Part shown: one piece after another, positions 1 through 6,756 of the stretch
Layout: each line of letters begins with the position of its first letter
Position numbering within the stretch: position 1 is the stretch's first letter
Translations under genes and position numbers: made by a program
From: Eubacterium sp.
GTDB lineage: Bacteria > Bacillota > Clostridia > Oscillospirales > Acutalibacteraceae
Assembly (NCBI GenBank): GCA_014465955.1
Contig: JACTVT010000044.1
Location: forward strand, 1-20,320
Length of the DNA stretch: 20,320 nt
Direction: 5' to 3'
Notes under the pieces: generated by a model
The model's database searches: none
What the model saw: the letters and a program-made list of their open reading frames with translations, nothing else
What the model was told of the DNA's origin: nothing

Positions 1-2
1 TT

Positions 3-128
3 TTATTCAAATTGGGATTTGAAACGAACTCCAAATTTTTCGTGCAACTTGTTGCCGGGAAAATTTGGGAGAACAGTCCGGTGGACTGTTTGATAGTTGA
101 GAAGAAAATCCCCACATCTGCGCCATAA
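3..128 (+). other. Open reading frame cut by the window edge; doubtful gene tail
   Basis: Frame 3 is open from the left edge to a TAA at 126-128, immediately before a terminator-like hairpin, so it could be the last 41 codons of a gene that starts outside the window. It ends in ...IPTSAP. I recognise no domain. Frame 1 is also open, to a stop at 90-92, which weakens the coding case. An inverted repeat AACAGTCC-GGT-GGACTGTT lies at 72-90 inside it. It may equally be non-coding repeat DNA. Confidence 0.2.
72..90. repeat. Perfect 8-bp inverted repeat, 3-nt loop
   Basis: AACAGTCC and GGACTGTT are exact reverse complements separated by GGT. There is no T-run after it on either strand, so it is not an intrinsic terminator. 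Its role is unknown; it could be a protein-binding site or part of a dispersed repeat. Confidence 0.5.
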
Positions 129-129
129 A

Positions 130-159
130 AAGCGACTTGCAAAAGCAAGCCGCTTTTTT
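130..159. terminator. Bidirectional intrinsic terminator
   Basis: AAGCG-a-CTTGC, loop AAAA, GCAAG-c-CGCTT forms a 10-bp stem with one A/C mismatch, followed by T-runs on both strands (TTTTT after 155 on plus; the A-run before 130 reads as T on minus). It could end a rightward gene entering from the left edge and the leftward sigma/anti-sigma operon ending at 279. Confidence 0.6.
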
Positions 160-278
160 AATGAAATAAATCTACATAAAGGATTTATTTTATTCCACTT
201 TCTGCAAAGCAGAAAATTTCACAACGACCATAAGGCCATTATTTCATATCGCATTCTATTCGATATTTCATTAAAGCA
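160..278. repeat. Cluster of stem-loops flanked by TGAAAT/ATTTCA
   Basis: Four small hairpins stand side by side. AATAAATC/GATTTATT (165-189), TTCTGC/GCAGAA (200-214) and ATATCG/CGATAT (around 247-268) are clear; ACGACC/GGCCATT (around 224-240) is imperfect. Most are bounded by ATTTCA on the right, equal to TGAAAT on the minus strand. The 84-codon ORF that crosses this DNA is a by-product of the repeats. Together with 1-159, no convincing gene lies left of 279. Confidence 0.5.
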
Positions 279-995
279 TCACTGCCCGAGACTATTGACA
301 ATTGCCAGTGTTTTCTGCTTTACTGTCTCGGCATCACCCGAACTGCTGTAAGTAAAATGATAAATTGTGTTGCCGTTTGCGTAAAAAGCAAAGCCTACAT
401 AGCCAATATTATCATCACCCATAATTGTGACAACAACATCCATCGAATTAACATTAATCACCTCGGCAATGCTTTCGGGATCACCCGTGCCCCAGAAACC
501 GTTCATATCTTCATCTTTAATATCCTGAATAACAGACATTGAGATTTTGTCGCCGTTTTCATTTGATAAATCATACATTGCCGACAAATAATGCGGAATG
601 AAATCAATTTCGCTGTCAATCCGATAACCGTCTGTTATCAGTGCAGACGGAATAATAACATCTTTAAACCCTTTGGCATTCATCGTTTTTACAATATCAT
701 TATCCGTATCACTCAGCATTTCAGGTGTTCTGTCTGCATTTTCAAAATTAAGTACAAATGATTCACTGTCATCAATTTCCACAACATTATTTTTATCGTT
801 ATAAACTCTTACGATTGCCGCTGAAACCGCAGTAACAGTAAGAATGCACACCAGAGCGGCAATAAGCGCAATCATGGCTTTACTGAATTTCATTCTTTTT
901 TTATCTGTATCTTTTAACATAAGCGTTGTCCTTTCAATGAGTTCACTGTCAGGCTCTATGCCGTCAAAATACATTTTTATTTTTTCATCAAGCAT
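279..995 (-). CDS. Membrane anti-sigma-like protein, partner of upstream ECF sigma
   Basis: A 238-residue protein with a short cytoplasmic N-terminus (residues 1-37), one membrane segment at about 39-62 (ALIAALVCILTVTAVSAAIV) and an extracytoplasmic domain of about 175 residues, resembling DUF4367-type domains found beside clostridial ECF sigma factors. The start is ATG 993-995, behind AAGGAGGG. The longer TTG-start reading translates this Shine-Dalgarno and is rejected. Its start overlaps the sigma stop by 8 nt (ATGCTTGA), so translation is probably coupled. The N-terminus carries I-E-P-D-S-E-L-I-E-R, matching the second anti-sigma protein in this window. Inferred role: hold the sigma factor at the membrane until an envelope signal arrives. 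No zinc-finger anti-sigma HxxxCxxC motif is visible. Confidence 0.7.
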   Translation of the reverse strand: MLDEKIKMYFDGIEPDSELIERTTLMLKDTDKKRMKFSKAMIALIAALVCILTVTAVSAAIVRVYNDKNNVVEIDDSESFVLNFENADRTPEMLSDTDNDIVKTMNAKGFKDVIIPSALITDGYRIDSEIDFIPHYLSAMYDLSNENGDKISMSVIQDIKDEDMNGFWGTGDPESIAEVINVNSMDVVVTIMGDDNIGYVGFAFYANGNTIYHFTYSSSGDAETVKQKTLAIVNSLGQ

Positions 996-1467
996 TGTAG
1001 CCCTCCTTTTCAAGAATCTTTTTCAGTGCATCTCTGCCCCTCATAAGGGAAGTTCTGACAGCACTGTAGCCCATATTCAGCATTTCTGCAATCTCTCTTG
1101 CAGAATAGCCCTCATAATAATAAAGGCACATAATTATGCGTGTTTTCGGTACAAGCTGTTTCATTGCGAAATCAAGATTTTCACCATCATGTTGAGGATA
1201 CTCCAGTAAATCATTCAAAGGTTCTGTGCTGTTCCACGAATGACTGAGAAAACTTTTTGCACAATTTACGGTTACCCTTATAAACCATGCCTTTTCATGT
1301 GTTTCATCATTAAACTGCGGTTTTTTCTTAATATAGCGCAAAAAAACATTCTGATAAATATCATCACTGTCTGCCCTGCTTGAGGTAGCGGAATATGCAA
1401 TTTTATAAACTGTTGAAGAATATTTTTTGATTATTTCTTCTTCACTCGCCGACGATTTTTTTGCCAT
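988..1467 (-). CDS. ECF-type RNA polymerase sigma factor
   Basis: 159 residues, a normal size for an ECF sigma factor with only regions 2 and 4. Region 2 includes SDDIYQNVFLRYIKK and HEKAWFIRVTVNCAK; region 4 includes the helix-turn-helix SAREIAEMLNMGYSAVRTSL. The start is ATG 1465-1467, preceded by GAAAGGAGG at good spacing; the ORF extends 35 codons upstream without a start signal. It is first in a two-gene operon with the membrane anti-sigma protein and is closely similar to the sigma factor at 9428-9907. It probably directs transcription of its own operon and a small regulon in response to an envelope stress; the regulon cannot be seen here. Confidence 0.88.
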   Translation of the reverse strand: MAKKSSASEEEIIKKYSSTVYKIAYSATSSRADSDDIYQNVFLRYIKKKPQFNDETHEKAWFIRVTVNCAKSFLSHSWNSTEPLNDLLEYPQHDGENLDFAMKQLVPKTRIIMCLYYYEGYSAREIAEMLNMGYSAVRTSLMRGRDALKKILEKEGYNA

Positions 1468-1551
1468 CAAAAAACCTCCTTTCACTAATAAAACATCTGA
1501 AACAGGCAAAATGTTACATTTTTTTAATTTTACCTCATAAAAAATATTTAT

Positions 1552-1582
1552 ACAAATAAAAAGGAATGCCAAAAGGCATTCC
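1552..1582 (-). terminator. Intrinsic terminator after nfnAB
   Basis: On the minus strand GGAATGCC-TTTT-GGCATTCC forms a perfect 8-bp stem followed by TTTTTATTTG. It lies downstream of the nfnB stop and insulates the ECF sigma operon from nfnAB. A second hairpin, CCTCCCTT/AAGGGAGG, sits just before it at about 1593-1613 and resembles a dispersed intergenic repeat. Confidence 0.8.
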
Positions 1583-1618
1583 GCAGACTGAGCCTCCCTT
1601 GCAAAAGGGAGGGATTTG

Positions 1619-2989
1619 TTATTTCAGATATTCATCAATTGCTTTTGCGGCGTTTTTGCCTGCACCCATTGCTTTGATAACGGTTGCCGCACCGGTTACG
1701 GAATCGCCGCCTGCAAACACACCCGACAGTGAAGTTCTGCCCATTTCGTCTGCAACAATACAGCCTCGTCTGTCAACTTCAAGTCCTTTCGTGGTGCTCT
1801 TGATAAGCGGATTAGGTGATGTGCCGAGTGCCATAATTACACAGTCAACATCAATTAAATGTTCACTTCCCTTGATAACAACGGGGCGTCTTCTGCCCGA
1901 TTCGTCAGGCTCGCCAAGTTCCATTGAAACACATTCAATTGCACAAACATTATTATTTTCATCACCGATAATTTTTGTTGGATTAGTCAGCGTTTTAAAT
2001 TCAATCTGCTCCTCCATAGCGTGCTCAACCTCTTCTGCTCTTGCAGGCAGTTCTTCGATTGAACGGCGGTAGATGATATAAACCTTTTCCGCACCAAGGC
2101 GAATTGCGCATCTTGCAGCGTCCATAGCAACGTTTCCGCCGCCGACTACGGCAACGGCTTTTGCGTGCTGAATAGGCGTTCTGCTGTCCTCTTTATACGC
2201 TTTCATAAGGTTAATTCTTGTTAAAAACTCATTGGCTGAATAAACGCCTTTAAGGTTTTCGCCCTCAATTCCCATAAAACGGGGCAGGCCTGCTCCCGAG
2301 CCGATAAACACTGCGTCATATTCTTTAAGAATATCATCAATTCCGATACTTCTGCCGATAATTACATTTGTTTTGAAATCAACGCCCAGCGCTTTGAGAT
2401 TGTCAACCTCTGTTTTTACAATGTCTTTAGGCAGTCTGAACTCGGGAATACCGTAAACAAGCACACCGCCTGCAATATGCAGTGCTTCAAACACGGTAAC
2501 GTCATAACCCATTTTTGCACAGTCGCCTGCGCAGGTAAGCGAACAGGGACCTGAACCGATTACAGCAACTTTTTTGCCGTTTTTCTCAGGTATATTTACT
2601 TTGCCGTCTGCGTGGTTATTATGATAATCGGCAACAAATCTTTCGAGTCTGCCGATTGCCACTGGCTCGCCTTTAATTCCTCTTACACATTTCGATTCGC
2701 ACTGGCGCTCCTGCGGGCACACTCGGCCGCAGACTGCAGGCAATGCAGATGATGCGCTGATTACCTGATAAGCCTTTTCAAATTCGCCCTCGGCAACATA
2801 TTTGATAAATTCGGGAATTACAATATTTACGGGGCAGCCTGTCACACAGGGTCTGTGTTTGCAGTTCAGGCATCTTTTTGCTTCTTCAATTGCAGTTTCT
2901 TCATCATAGCCGAGTGCAACCTCTTTAAAATTCCTGTTTCTTACAAGAGGATCCTGCACAGGCATCGGATGTTTTTTCATTATATCCAT
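1619..2989 (-). CDS. nfnB: NADH-dependent reduced ferredoxin:NADP+ oxidoreductase, large subunit
   Basis: 456 residues of the glutamate synthase small subunit-like flavoprotein family. The N-terminus holds two [4Fe-4S] cysteine sets: C40, C43, C48, C52 and C87, C91, C97, C101. An FAD-binding GSGPCSL follows at 145-151, then GGVLVYGIPEFRLPK, a second Rossmann motif GGGNVAMDAARCAIRLGA for NADP(H), and the C-terminal FAD motif GVFAGGDSVTGAATVI. On its own it could be called gltD, but no glutamate synthase large subunit is nearby and the gene follows an NfnA-type partner with a 1-nt gap, so NfnB is the better call. Known role: with NfnA it couples NADH and reduced ferredoxin oxidation to NADP+ reduction by flavin-based bifurcation. 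Start ATG 2987-2989 has AAGGAGG nine bases upstream. The usual GSGPAGL is GSGPCSL here, a mild variation. Confidence 0.85.
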   Translation of the reverse strand: MDIMKKHPMPVQDPLVRNRNFKEVALGYDEETAIEEAKRCLNCKHRPCVTGCPVNIVIPEFIKYVAEGEFEKAYQVISASSALPAVCGRVCPQERQCESKCVRGIKGEPVAIGRLERFVADYHNNHADGKVNIPEKNGKKVAVIGSGPCSLTCAGDCAKMGYDVTVFEALHIAGGVLVYGIPEFRLPKDIVKTEVDNLKALGVDFKTNVIIGRSIGIDDILKEYDAVFIGSGAGLPRFMGIEGENLKGVYSANEFLTRINLMKAYKEDSRTPIQHAKAVAVVGGGNVAMDAARCAIRLGAEKVYIIYRRSIEELPARAEEVEHAMEEQIEFKTLTNPTKIIGDENNNVCAIECVSMELGEPDESGRRRPVVIKGSEHLIDVDCVIMALGTSPNPLIKSTTKGLEVDRRGCIVADEMGRTSLSGVFAGGDSVTGAATVIKAMGAGKNAAKAIDEYLK

Positions 2990-2990
2990 A

Positions 2991-3824
2991 TCACTGCACC
3001 TCCTTATTCAGAAGATTGCAGTTTGACTCCCGCTCGAAATTTTTATACATAGCGCCACGTTCCATAGCCTCGTCAAAATCAACAAGGTGACCGTCAAATT
3101 CAGGACCGTCAACACAGGCGAATTTTGTTTCGCCGCCTACCGTTAAACGGCAGCCGCCGCACATTCCCGTGCCGTCAATCATAATCGGGTTCATTGACAC
3201 TATGGTTTTTATTCCGTATTCTTTTGTGAGTTTTGAAACAAATTTCATCATCGGCAAAGGACCGATTGCGATTACAAGGTCATATTTTTCACCGCCGTCA
3301 ATAAGCGATTTAAGTGAGTCTGTTACAAAGCCCTTTGTGCCTGTTGAGCCGTCATCGGAAACAAGCACATATCTGTTTGAATTATTTTTGAATTCATCTT
3401 CAAGAATAACCAAATCTTTATTTCTGAAGCCGCAGATTGCGTGCACTTCAGTGCCGTTTTTATAAAACTTTTTAACAACGGGAAATGCAATCGCAGAGCC
3501 TACGCCGCCGCCTATAACTGCAACTTTTTTATAGCCGTTAGTTTTTGTGGGGTTTCCCAAAGGTCCTGCAAAATCGTGAATATAATCGCCTTCTTCTTTC
3601 ATATTAAGACGTGATGTTTCAGCACCTACAATCTGAAAAATGATTGTTACCGTACCTTTTTCTCTGTCGAAATCAGAAATGGTTAAAGGAATCCTTTCGC
3701 CGTTTTCATCAACACGAAGAATGATGAACTGACCCGGCTCTGCCTTTTTTGCAGCAAAAGGAGCCTCAACTACCATTCTGGTAACCGCATCGTTGAGTTT
3801 TTCCTTTTTAAGAATTTTATACAT
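2991..3824 (-). CDS. nfnA: NADH-dependent reduced ferredoxin:NADP+ oxidoreductase, small subunit
   Basis: 277 residues, related to PyrK/sulfide dehydrogenase flavoprotein subunits. An N-terminal FAD barrel holds RIPLTISDFD, the nucleotide-binding fold has VAVIGGGVGSAIAFPV, and the C-terminal [2Fe-2S] site reads IDGTGMCGGC...FACVDG. The first ligand position is Asp (D217) rather than the Cys of PyrK, with C222, C225 and C237; Asp plus three Cys is the arrangement known for NfnA. Two in-frame ATGs exist: 3828-3830 lies only two or three bases from GAGAGG, while 3822-3824 has normal spacing and gives MYKILKKEKL, so the second is chosen. It is first in the operon with nfnB. A 16-nt hairpin (CCCCTT/AAGGGG, 3857-3872) lies upstream without an obvious role. 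Confidence 0.85.
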   Translation of the reverse strand: MYKILKKEKLNDAVTRMVVEAPFAAKKAEPGQFIILRVDENGERIPLTISDFDREKGTVTIIFQIVGAETSRLNMKEEGDYIHDFAGPLGNPTKTNGYKKVAVIGGGVGSAIAFPVVKKFYKNGTEVHAICGFRNKDLVILEDEFKNNSNRYVLVSDDGSTGTKGFVTDSLKSLIDGGEKYDLVIAIGPLPMMKFVSKLTKEYGIKTIVSMNPIMIDGTGMCGGCRLTVGGETKFACVDGPEFDGHLVDFDEAMERGAMYKNFERESNCNLLNKEVQ

Positions 3825-3856
3825 TGCCATTGTCCTCTCATTTAATTTGTGTTATG

Positions 3857-3872
3857 CCCCTTGTATAAGGGG
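3857..3872. repeat. Small hairpin upstream of nfnA
   Basis: CCCCTT-GTAT-AAGGGG is a perfect 6-bp stem in the gap between the PHP gene and nfnA. On plus it is followed by AAATTTTATTATTTT, but both neighbouring genes run leftward and no T-run follows on minus, so it is unlikely to terminate the PHP gene. Probably a fragment of a dispersed intergenic repeat. Confidence 0.4.
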
Positions 3873-3908
3873 AAATTTTATTATTTTGAATTTAAAATTA
3901 TATATTAT

Positions 3909-4568
3909 TTATTCGGTTTTTACAAGTGTAAAATCGCCATTTTTAAGTATTGTTAATAAATCGCCATTGCTTTTTATGGGTTCTTTGGTGATTATGCCGC
4001 CTCTTGCCGTGTGCTTTTCGGTGTGAAAATCAGAGCCTGATACCATAATTTTATTGTTTTTCTTTGCCCATTCAAATGCTTTATCGTTCTCTTTTTTCGG
4101 CGTTTTTCCGTTATATACCTCTATACCGTCAAGGTATTTCGGGTTGCATCTTGTGCGAAACGGGCGAAACGGGTGAGCATTCATAAGCAGAAATCCGTTT
4201 TCTTCGCAAAATTTTTTCATTTTGGGCACACCGCACATCATCAGATTACCTGCACTGTATAAAAAATCCTCAGTAACGCCGTAAATCAGATAATCGTCGG
4301 CAGAAGCATAATGACGCAGTTCCATACCGAGAAGTACAGTGAAATCACTTCCTGCGGCCTTTTTCATACGCCTGTAGCCTTCAAGATAAAAATCAATCTG
4401 CTTTTCGGGAGACCAGTTCGGCGTAAAGGTCATAGGGCTGTAATGGTCGGTAACAACAAGTCCGCTGTAGCCGTGCTGTTTATAAAGTTCAACAATTCTT
4501 TCGGGTTCAACTCTGCCGCACCGTGAAACACAGCCTGTGTGGCAGTGAAGTTCATATTTATAACTCAT
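3909..4568 (-). CDS. PHP-domain phosphoesterase
   Basis: 219 residues forming a complete stand-alone PHP domain. The metal-binding motifs are all present: H8-C-H10 (ELHCHT), D41-H42 (VVTDHY), E83 and H86 (GMELRHY), H132 (NAHPFRPF) and D180/H182 (GSDFHTEKH). The family comprises metal-dependent phosphoesterases, including nucleotide and polynucleotide phosphatases and histidinol phosphatases. The substrate cannot be told from sequence, and no histidine genes are adjacent. Start ATG 4566-4568 follows AAAGGAT. It is transcribed away from spoVT, with a 167-nt shared intergenic region. Confidence 0.8.
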   Translation of the reverse strand: MSYKYELHCHTGCVSRCGRVEPERIVELYKQHGYSGLVVTDHYSPMTFTPNWSPEKQIDFYLEGYRRMKKAAGSDFTVLLGMELRHYASADDYLIYGVTEDFLYSAGNLMMCGVPKMKKFCEENGFLLMNAHPFRPFRTRCNPKYLDGIEVYNGKTPKKENDKAFEWAKKNNKIMVSGSDFHTEKHTARGGIITKEPIKSNGDLLTILKNGDFTLVKTE

Positions 4569-4735
4569 TAAAATTATCCTTTGTGCATTTGTTATTTAAT
4601 ATTCTATCATAAGAGTAATTTAAAATAAAGTTTTTTGCTGATTTTGGTTAAAAATTCCTCAACTTAATTTGTATTTTACAATAAATAATGTGCAAAATAT
4701 TACAGAGCAAAATACATTTTAAGGGAGAAATTACA

Positions 4736-5272
4736 ATGAAGGCAACAGGAATTGTAAGACGTATTGATGATCTCGGAAGAATTGTTATTCCAAAGGAAAT
4801 CAGGCGTTCATTCAGAATTAAAGAGGGTGACCCGCTGGAAATTTTTACGGATTCAGAGGGTGAAGTTATTTTTAAAAAATATTCACCTATCGGTGAACTT
4901 TCAAATTTTGCCAGCCAGTATGCCGAGGTACTTCATAAAAGCGGCGGACTGCCGATTGCAATTATGGATAACGATCATGTTATTGCCGCATCAGGTATCA
5001 GCAAACGTGAAATTCTTGAGCGCAGAATTACCAAAAATCTTGAAGATTTAATGGAAAACAGACAAATTCATATTGCAACCCGCGATGTACCGTCTATGAA
5101 TGCAATTGAGGGTTTTGACCGCAAGGCAAACGTTGTGTATCCTATTATTTACGGAGGTGATGTTTCGGGCGCAGTGGCTCTTATGGAAACAGAACCTAAT
5201 ACTTTGCCCGATGAAACCGACATTAAACTCGTGCAGGTTGCGGCAGCATTTTTAGGTAAGCAGATGGAGTAA
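4736..5272 (+). CDS. spoVT: Stage V sporulation protein T, AbrB-family regulator
   Basis: 178 residues, the same length as Bacillus subtilis SpoVT. Residues 1-50 are the AbrB-type swapped-hairpin DNA-binding domain (MKATGIVRRIDDLGRIVIPK, then EIRRSFRIKEGDPLEIFTD); residues 55-178 match the GAF-like effector domain. The chosen ATG at 4736 has AAGGGA nine bases upstream; the in-frame ATG at 4688 adds 16 residues not typical of the family. In known spore formers SpoVT acts in the forespore and tunes sigma-G-dependent genes and spore coat and germination properties. It supports an endospore-forming host, and its position beside a collagen-like protein and a glycosyltransferase fits a sporulation locus. 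An 11-bp stem terminator-like structure follows. Confidence 0.92.
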   Translation: MKATGIVRRIDDLGRIVIPKEIRRSFRIKEGDPLEIFTDSEGEVIFKKYSPIGELSNFASQYAEVLHKSGGLPIAIMDNDHVIAASGISKREILERRITKNLEDLMENRQIHIATRDVPSMNAIEGFDRKANVVYPIIYGGDVSGAVALMETEPNTLPDETDIKLVQVAAAFLGKQME

Positions 5273-5281
5273 TAAAAAAAC

Positions 5282-5311
5282 GCAGGGTGTGCCCGGTAAT
5301 GCATATCCTGC
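5282..5311 (+). terminator. Probable terminator after spoVT
   Basis: GCAGGGTGTGC pairs over 11 bp (with G-U pairs) to GCATATCCTGC around an 8-nt loop, followed by ATTTTATATC. The tail is only moderately T-rich. It would separate spoVT from the downstream glycosyltransferase, which has its own promoter candidate. From here to 5426 I see only AT-rich DNA with no gene. Confidence 0.5.
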
Positions 5312-5426
5312 ATTTTATATCAATACATTCATTAAAAACTGTAAATATCTTTTTGTGAAAGTTGCACAAATTTTCACAACGTTTTTTAGACGATATGTCA
5401 AAAAAATAGAAATCCAAATAAAGGTC

Positions 5427-5454
5427 TTGATTTTTTTTAAATATTAATTATAAT
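5427..5454 (+). promoter_or_regulatory. Candidate sigma-A promoter for the glycosyltransferase leader
   Basis: TTGATT at 5427-5432 and a perfect TATAAT at 5449-5454 with 16 bp between. Transcription would start near 5461, leaving a leader of about 170 nt that contains several hairpins before the GTG start at 5632. Confidence 0.5.
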
Positions 5455-5460
5455 GATAAG

Positions 5461-5631
5461 CGTAGTAAGAAATTAAACCGTTTCTTACTTAAAAGCTTTT
5501 GGCTTTTACATAAATTTTTACCCCTTTTGAGAAACACCGCTAAGTTATTTAGTGGCGTTTTTCATTTTATGGGGTTTTATTGTTTTAACGAAATTTCGGG
5601 CACGGCATATCCTGTAACAGGAGGGATTGCT
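5461..5631 (+). promoter_or_regulatory. Structured 5' leader, possible riboregulator or small RNA plus start-site hairpin
   Basis: Four structures follow the promoter: AGTAAGAAA/TTTCTTACT (5464-5489), AAAAGC/GCTTTT (5491-5507), a 12-position terminator-like hairpin with TTTTTC (5532-5563), and an 11-bp stem CGGGCACGGCA (5597-5607) with TGCTGTGCCCG (5628-5638) that includes the GTG start codon and encloses the AGGAGG. Inside it, CCTG/CAGG also pairs with part of the Shine-Dalgarno. I do not recognise a known riboswitch class. Either a roughly 100-nt RNA ends at 5563, or this is an attenuator followed by a translation gate. Confidence 0.4.
5532..5563 (+). terminator. Terminator-like hairpin upstream of the glycosyltransferase
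   Basis: AAACACCGCTAA pairs with TTAGTGGCGTTT with one A/C mismatch and one G-U pair, loop GTTAT, followed directly by TTC after the T-run of the stem. It sits before the gene, about 70 nt upstream of the start, so it acts as an attenuator or ends a small RNA rather than the preceding spoVT transcript. Confidence 0.55.
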
Positions 5632-6702
5632 GTGCCCGTTTTCAGTTTATGTATGATTGTTAAAAATGAGGAAAAGGTGCTTGCACGCTGCCTTGAAAGT
5701 GTTCACAATGTGTTTGACGAAATTATTATCTGCGACACGGGAAGCACAGACAATACAAAGGAGATTGCAGGTCGGTTTACAGATAAAATTTTTGATTTTG
5801 CGTGGTGCGATGATTTTTCAAAAGCAAGAAATTTTGCTTTTTCAAAGTCATCGGGTGATTATAATATGTGGCTTGATGCCGATGATGTTTTGACCGAGGA
5901 AAACAGGCTCAAACTGCTTGAATTCAAAAAAAATATAACGTCTGATACAGATGTTGTAATGATGCCTTACTGCACGGCGTTTGATGAAAACGGAAAGCCG
6001 ACTTTTTCGTTTTACAGGGAGCGTATTGTTAAAAATAACGGCGTTCTTTTGTTTAGCGGTCGTGTTCACGAGGCAATAGCAGTCAGAGGAAATGTGATTT
6101 ATTCCGATATCGAAGTGCATCATAAATCGATAAAACAAAACTACAGCAAGCGGAATCTTATGATTTACGAAAAACAATTTGCTGACGGAGCAGATTTTTC
6201 GCCGCGTGACAAATTTTATTACGGCAGAGAACTTTATTATCACAAACAATTTGATAAATGCCGTAAGATTCTTAATGATTTCATCAACAGTGACGGCTGG
6301 ATTGAAAATAAAATTGAAGCGTGTAAAATTCTCGCTTACTCTTACCTTGACGAGGGCAGAACAGATAAAGCAGTCAGCGCACTTACAGATTCGTTTTTAT
6401 ATGATGCACCTCGGGCGGAAATCTGTTGTGAACTTGGATATATTTTTATAAAAAAAGAAATGTACAGCACAGCCGCTTTCTGGTTTAAAACGGCTCTTGA
6501 CTGCAAAAAAAGCACAAACGGTGCATTTGTCAGTGAGGATTGCTACGGCTTTATTCCTGCGATTGAACTTGCCGTCTGTTATGATAAACTCGGTGATATC
6601 AAAACGGCTGAATATTACAACGAACTTGCAGGCACTTTTAAGCCCGATGCTCCGTCTTATTTATATAATAAGCAGTATTTTAACAAAAAGCATTATGAAT
6701 GA
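5632..6702 (+). CDS. Family 2 glycosyltransferase with TPR-like C-terminus
   Basis: 356 residues from GTG 5632, seven bases after AGGAGG; the ORF continues to TTG 5527 but that would translate a terminator-like hairpin. Residues 3-110 are a GT-A fold: SLCMIVKNEEKVLARCLESV, DEIIICDTGSTDNT, and the metal-binding DADD at 82-85 (MWLDADD). The rest carries TPR-like helices, for example IEACKILAYSYLDEGRTDKA. This architecture is shared with glycosyltransferases that modify proteins or peptides (SunS-like) and with some cell wall enzymes. It lies 54 nt upstream of a Thr-rich collagen-like protein in the same direction, so that protein is its likely substrate; in C. difficile sgtA sits with bclA3 in the same way. 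The donor sugar is unknown. Confidence 0.8.
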   Translation: MPVFSLCMIVKNEEKVLARCLESVHNVFDEIIICDTGSTDNTKEIAGRFTDKIFDFAWCDDFSKARNFAFSKSSGDYNMWLDADDVLTEENRLKLLEFKKNITSDTDVVMMPYCTAFDENGKPTFSFYRERIVKNNGVLLFSGRVHEAIAVRGNVIYSDIEVHHKSIKQNYSKRNLMIYEKQFADGADFSPRDKFYYGRELYYHKQFDKCRKILNDFINSDGWIENKIEACKILAYSYLDEGRTDKAVSALTDSFLYDAPRAEICCELGYIFIKKEMYSTAAFWFKTALDCKKSTNGAFVSEDCYGFIPAIELAVCYDKLGDIKTAEYYNELAGTFKPDAPSYLYNKQYFNKKHYE

Positions 6703-6756
6703 ATATGATATAAAAGGTGATTTATCACCGCAAAATCAGTAATTAGGAGTAAAAAT

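Noticed and set aside
97..351. 84-codon ORF on plus
   Set aside because: It runs through a terminator stem and hairpin repeats and overlaps the end of the anti-sigma gene; its protein is low-complexity repeat translation.
1491..1518. ECF autoregulatory promoter upstream of the first sigma gene (TGTAAC, 16 nt, ATGTTT on minus)
   Set aside because: The second, paralogous sigma gene has no matching pair at similar spacing, so the signal is not convincing.
1619..2989. Annotation as glutamate synthase small subunit (gltD)
   Set aside because: The family match is real, but no large subunit is present and the 1-nt gap to an NfnA-type subunit with the Asp-plus-Cys cluster site favours NfnB.
4660..4710. 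Sigma-G-like promoter for spoVT (TGTATT, 17 nt, CAAAATA)
   Set aside because: Only partial matches to the consensus in very AT-rich DNA; expected from knowledge of spoVT but not supportable from sequence.
5527..5631. TTG start at 5527 for the glycosyltransferase
   Set aside because: It would translate a terminator-like hairpin and has no Shine-Dalgarno; GTG 5632 has AGGAGG seven bases upstream and places the GT2 motif at the N-terminus.
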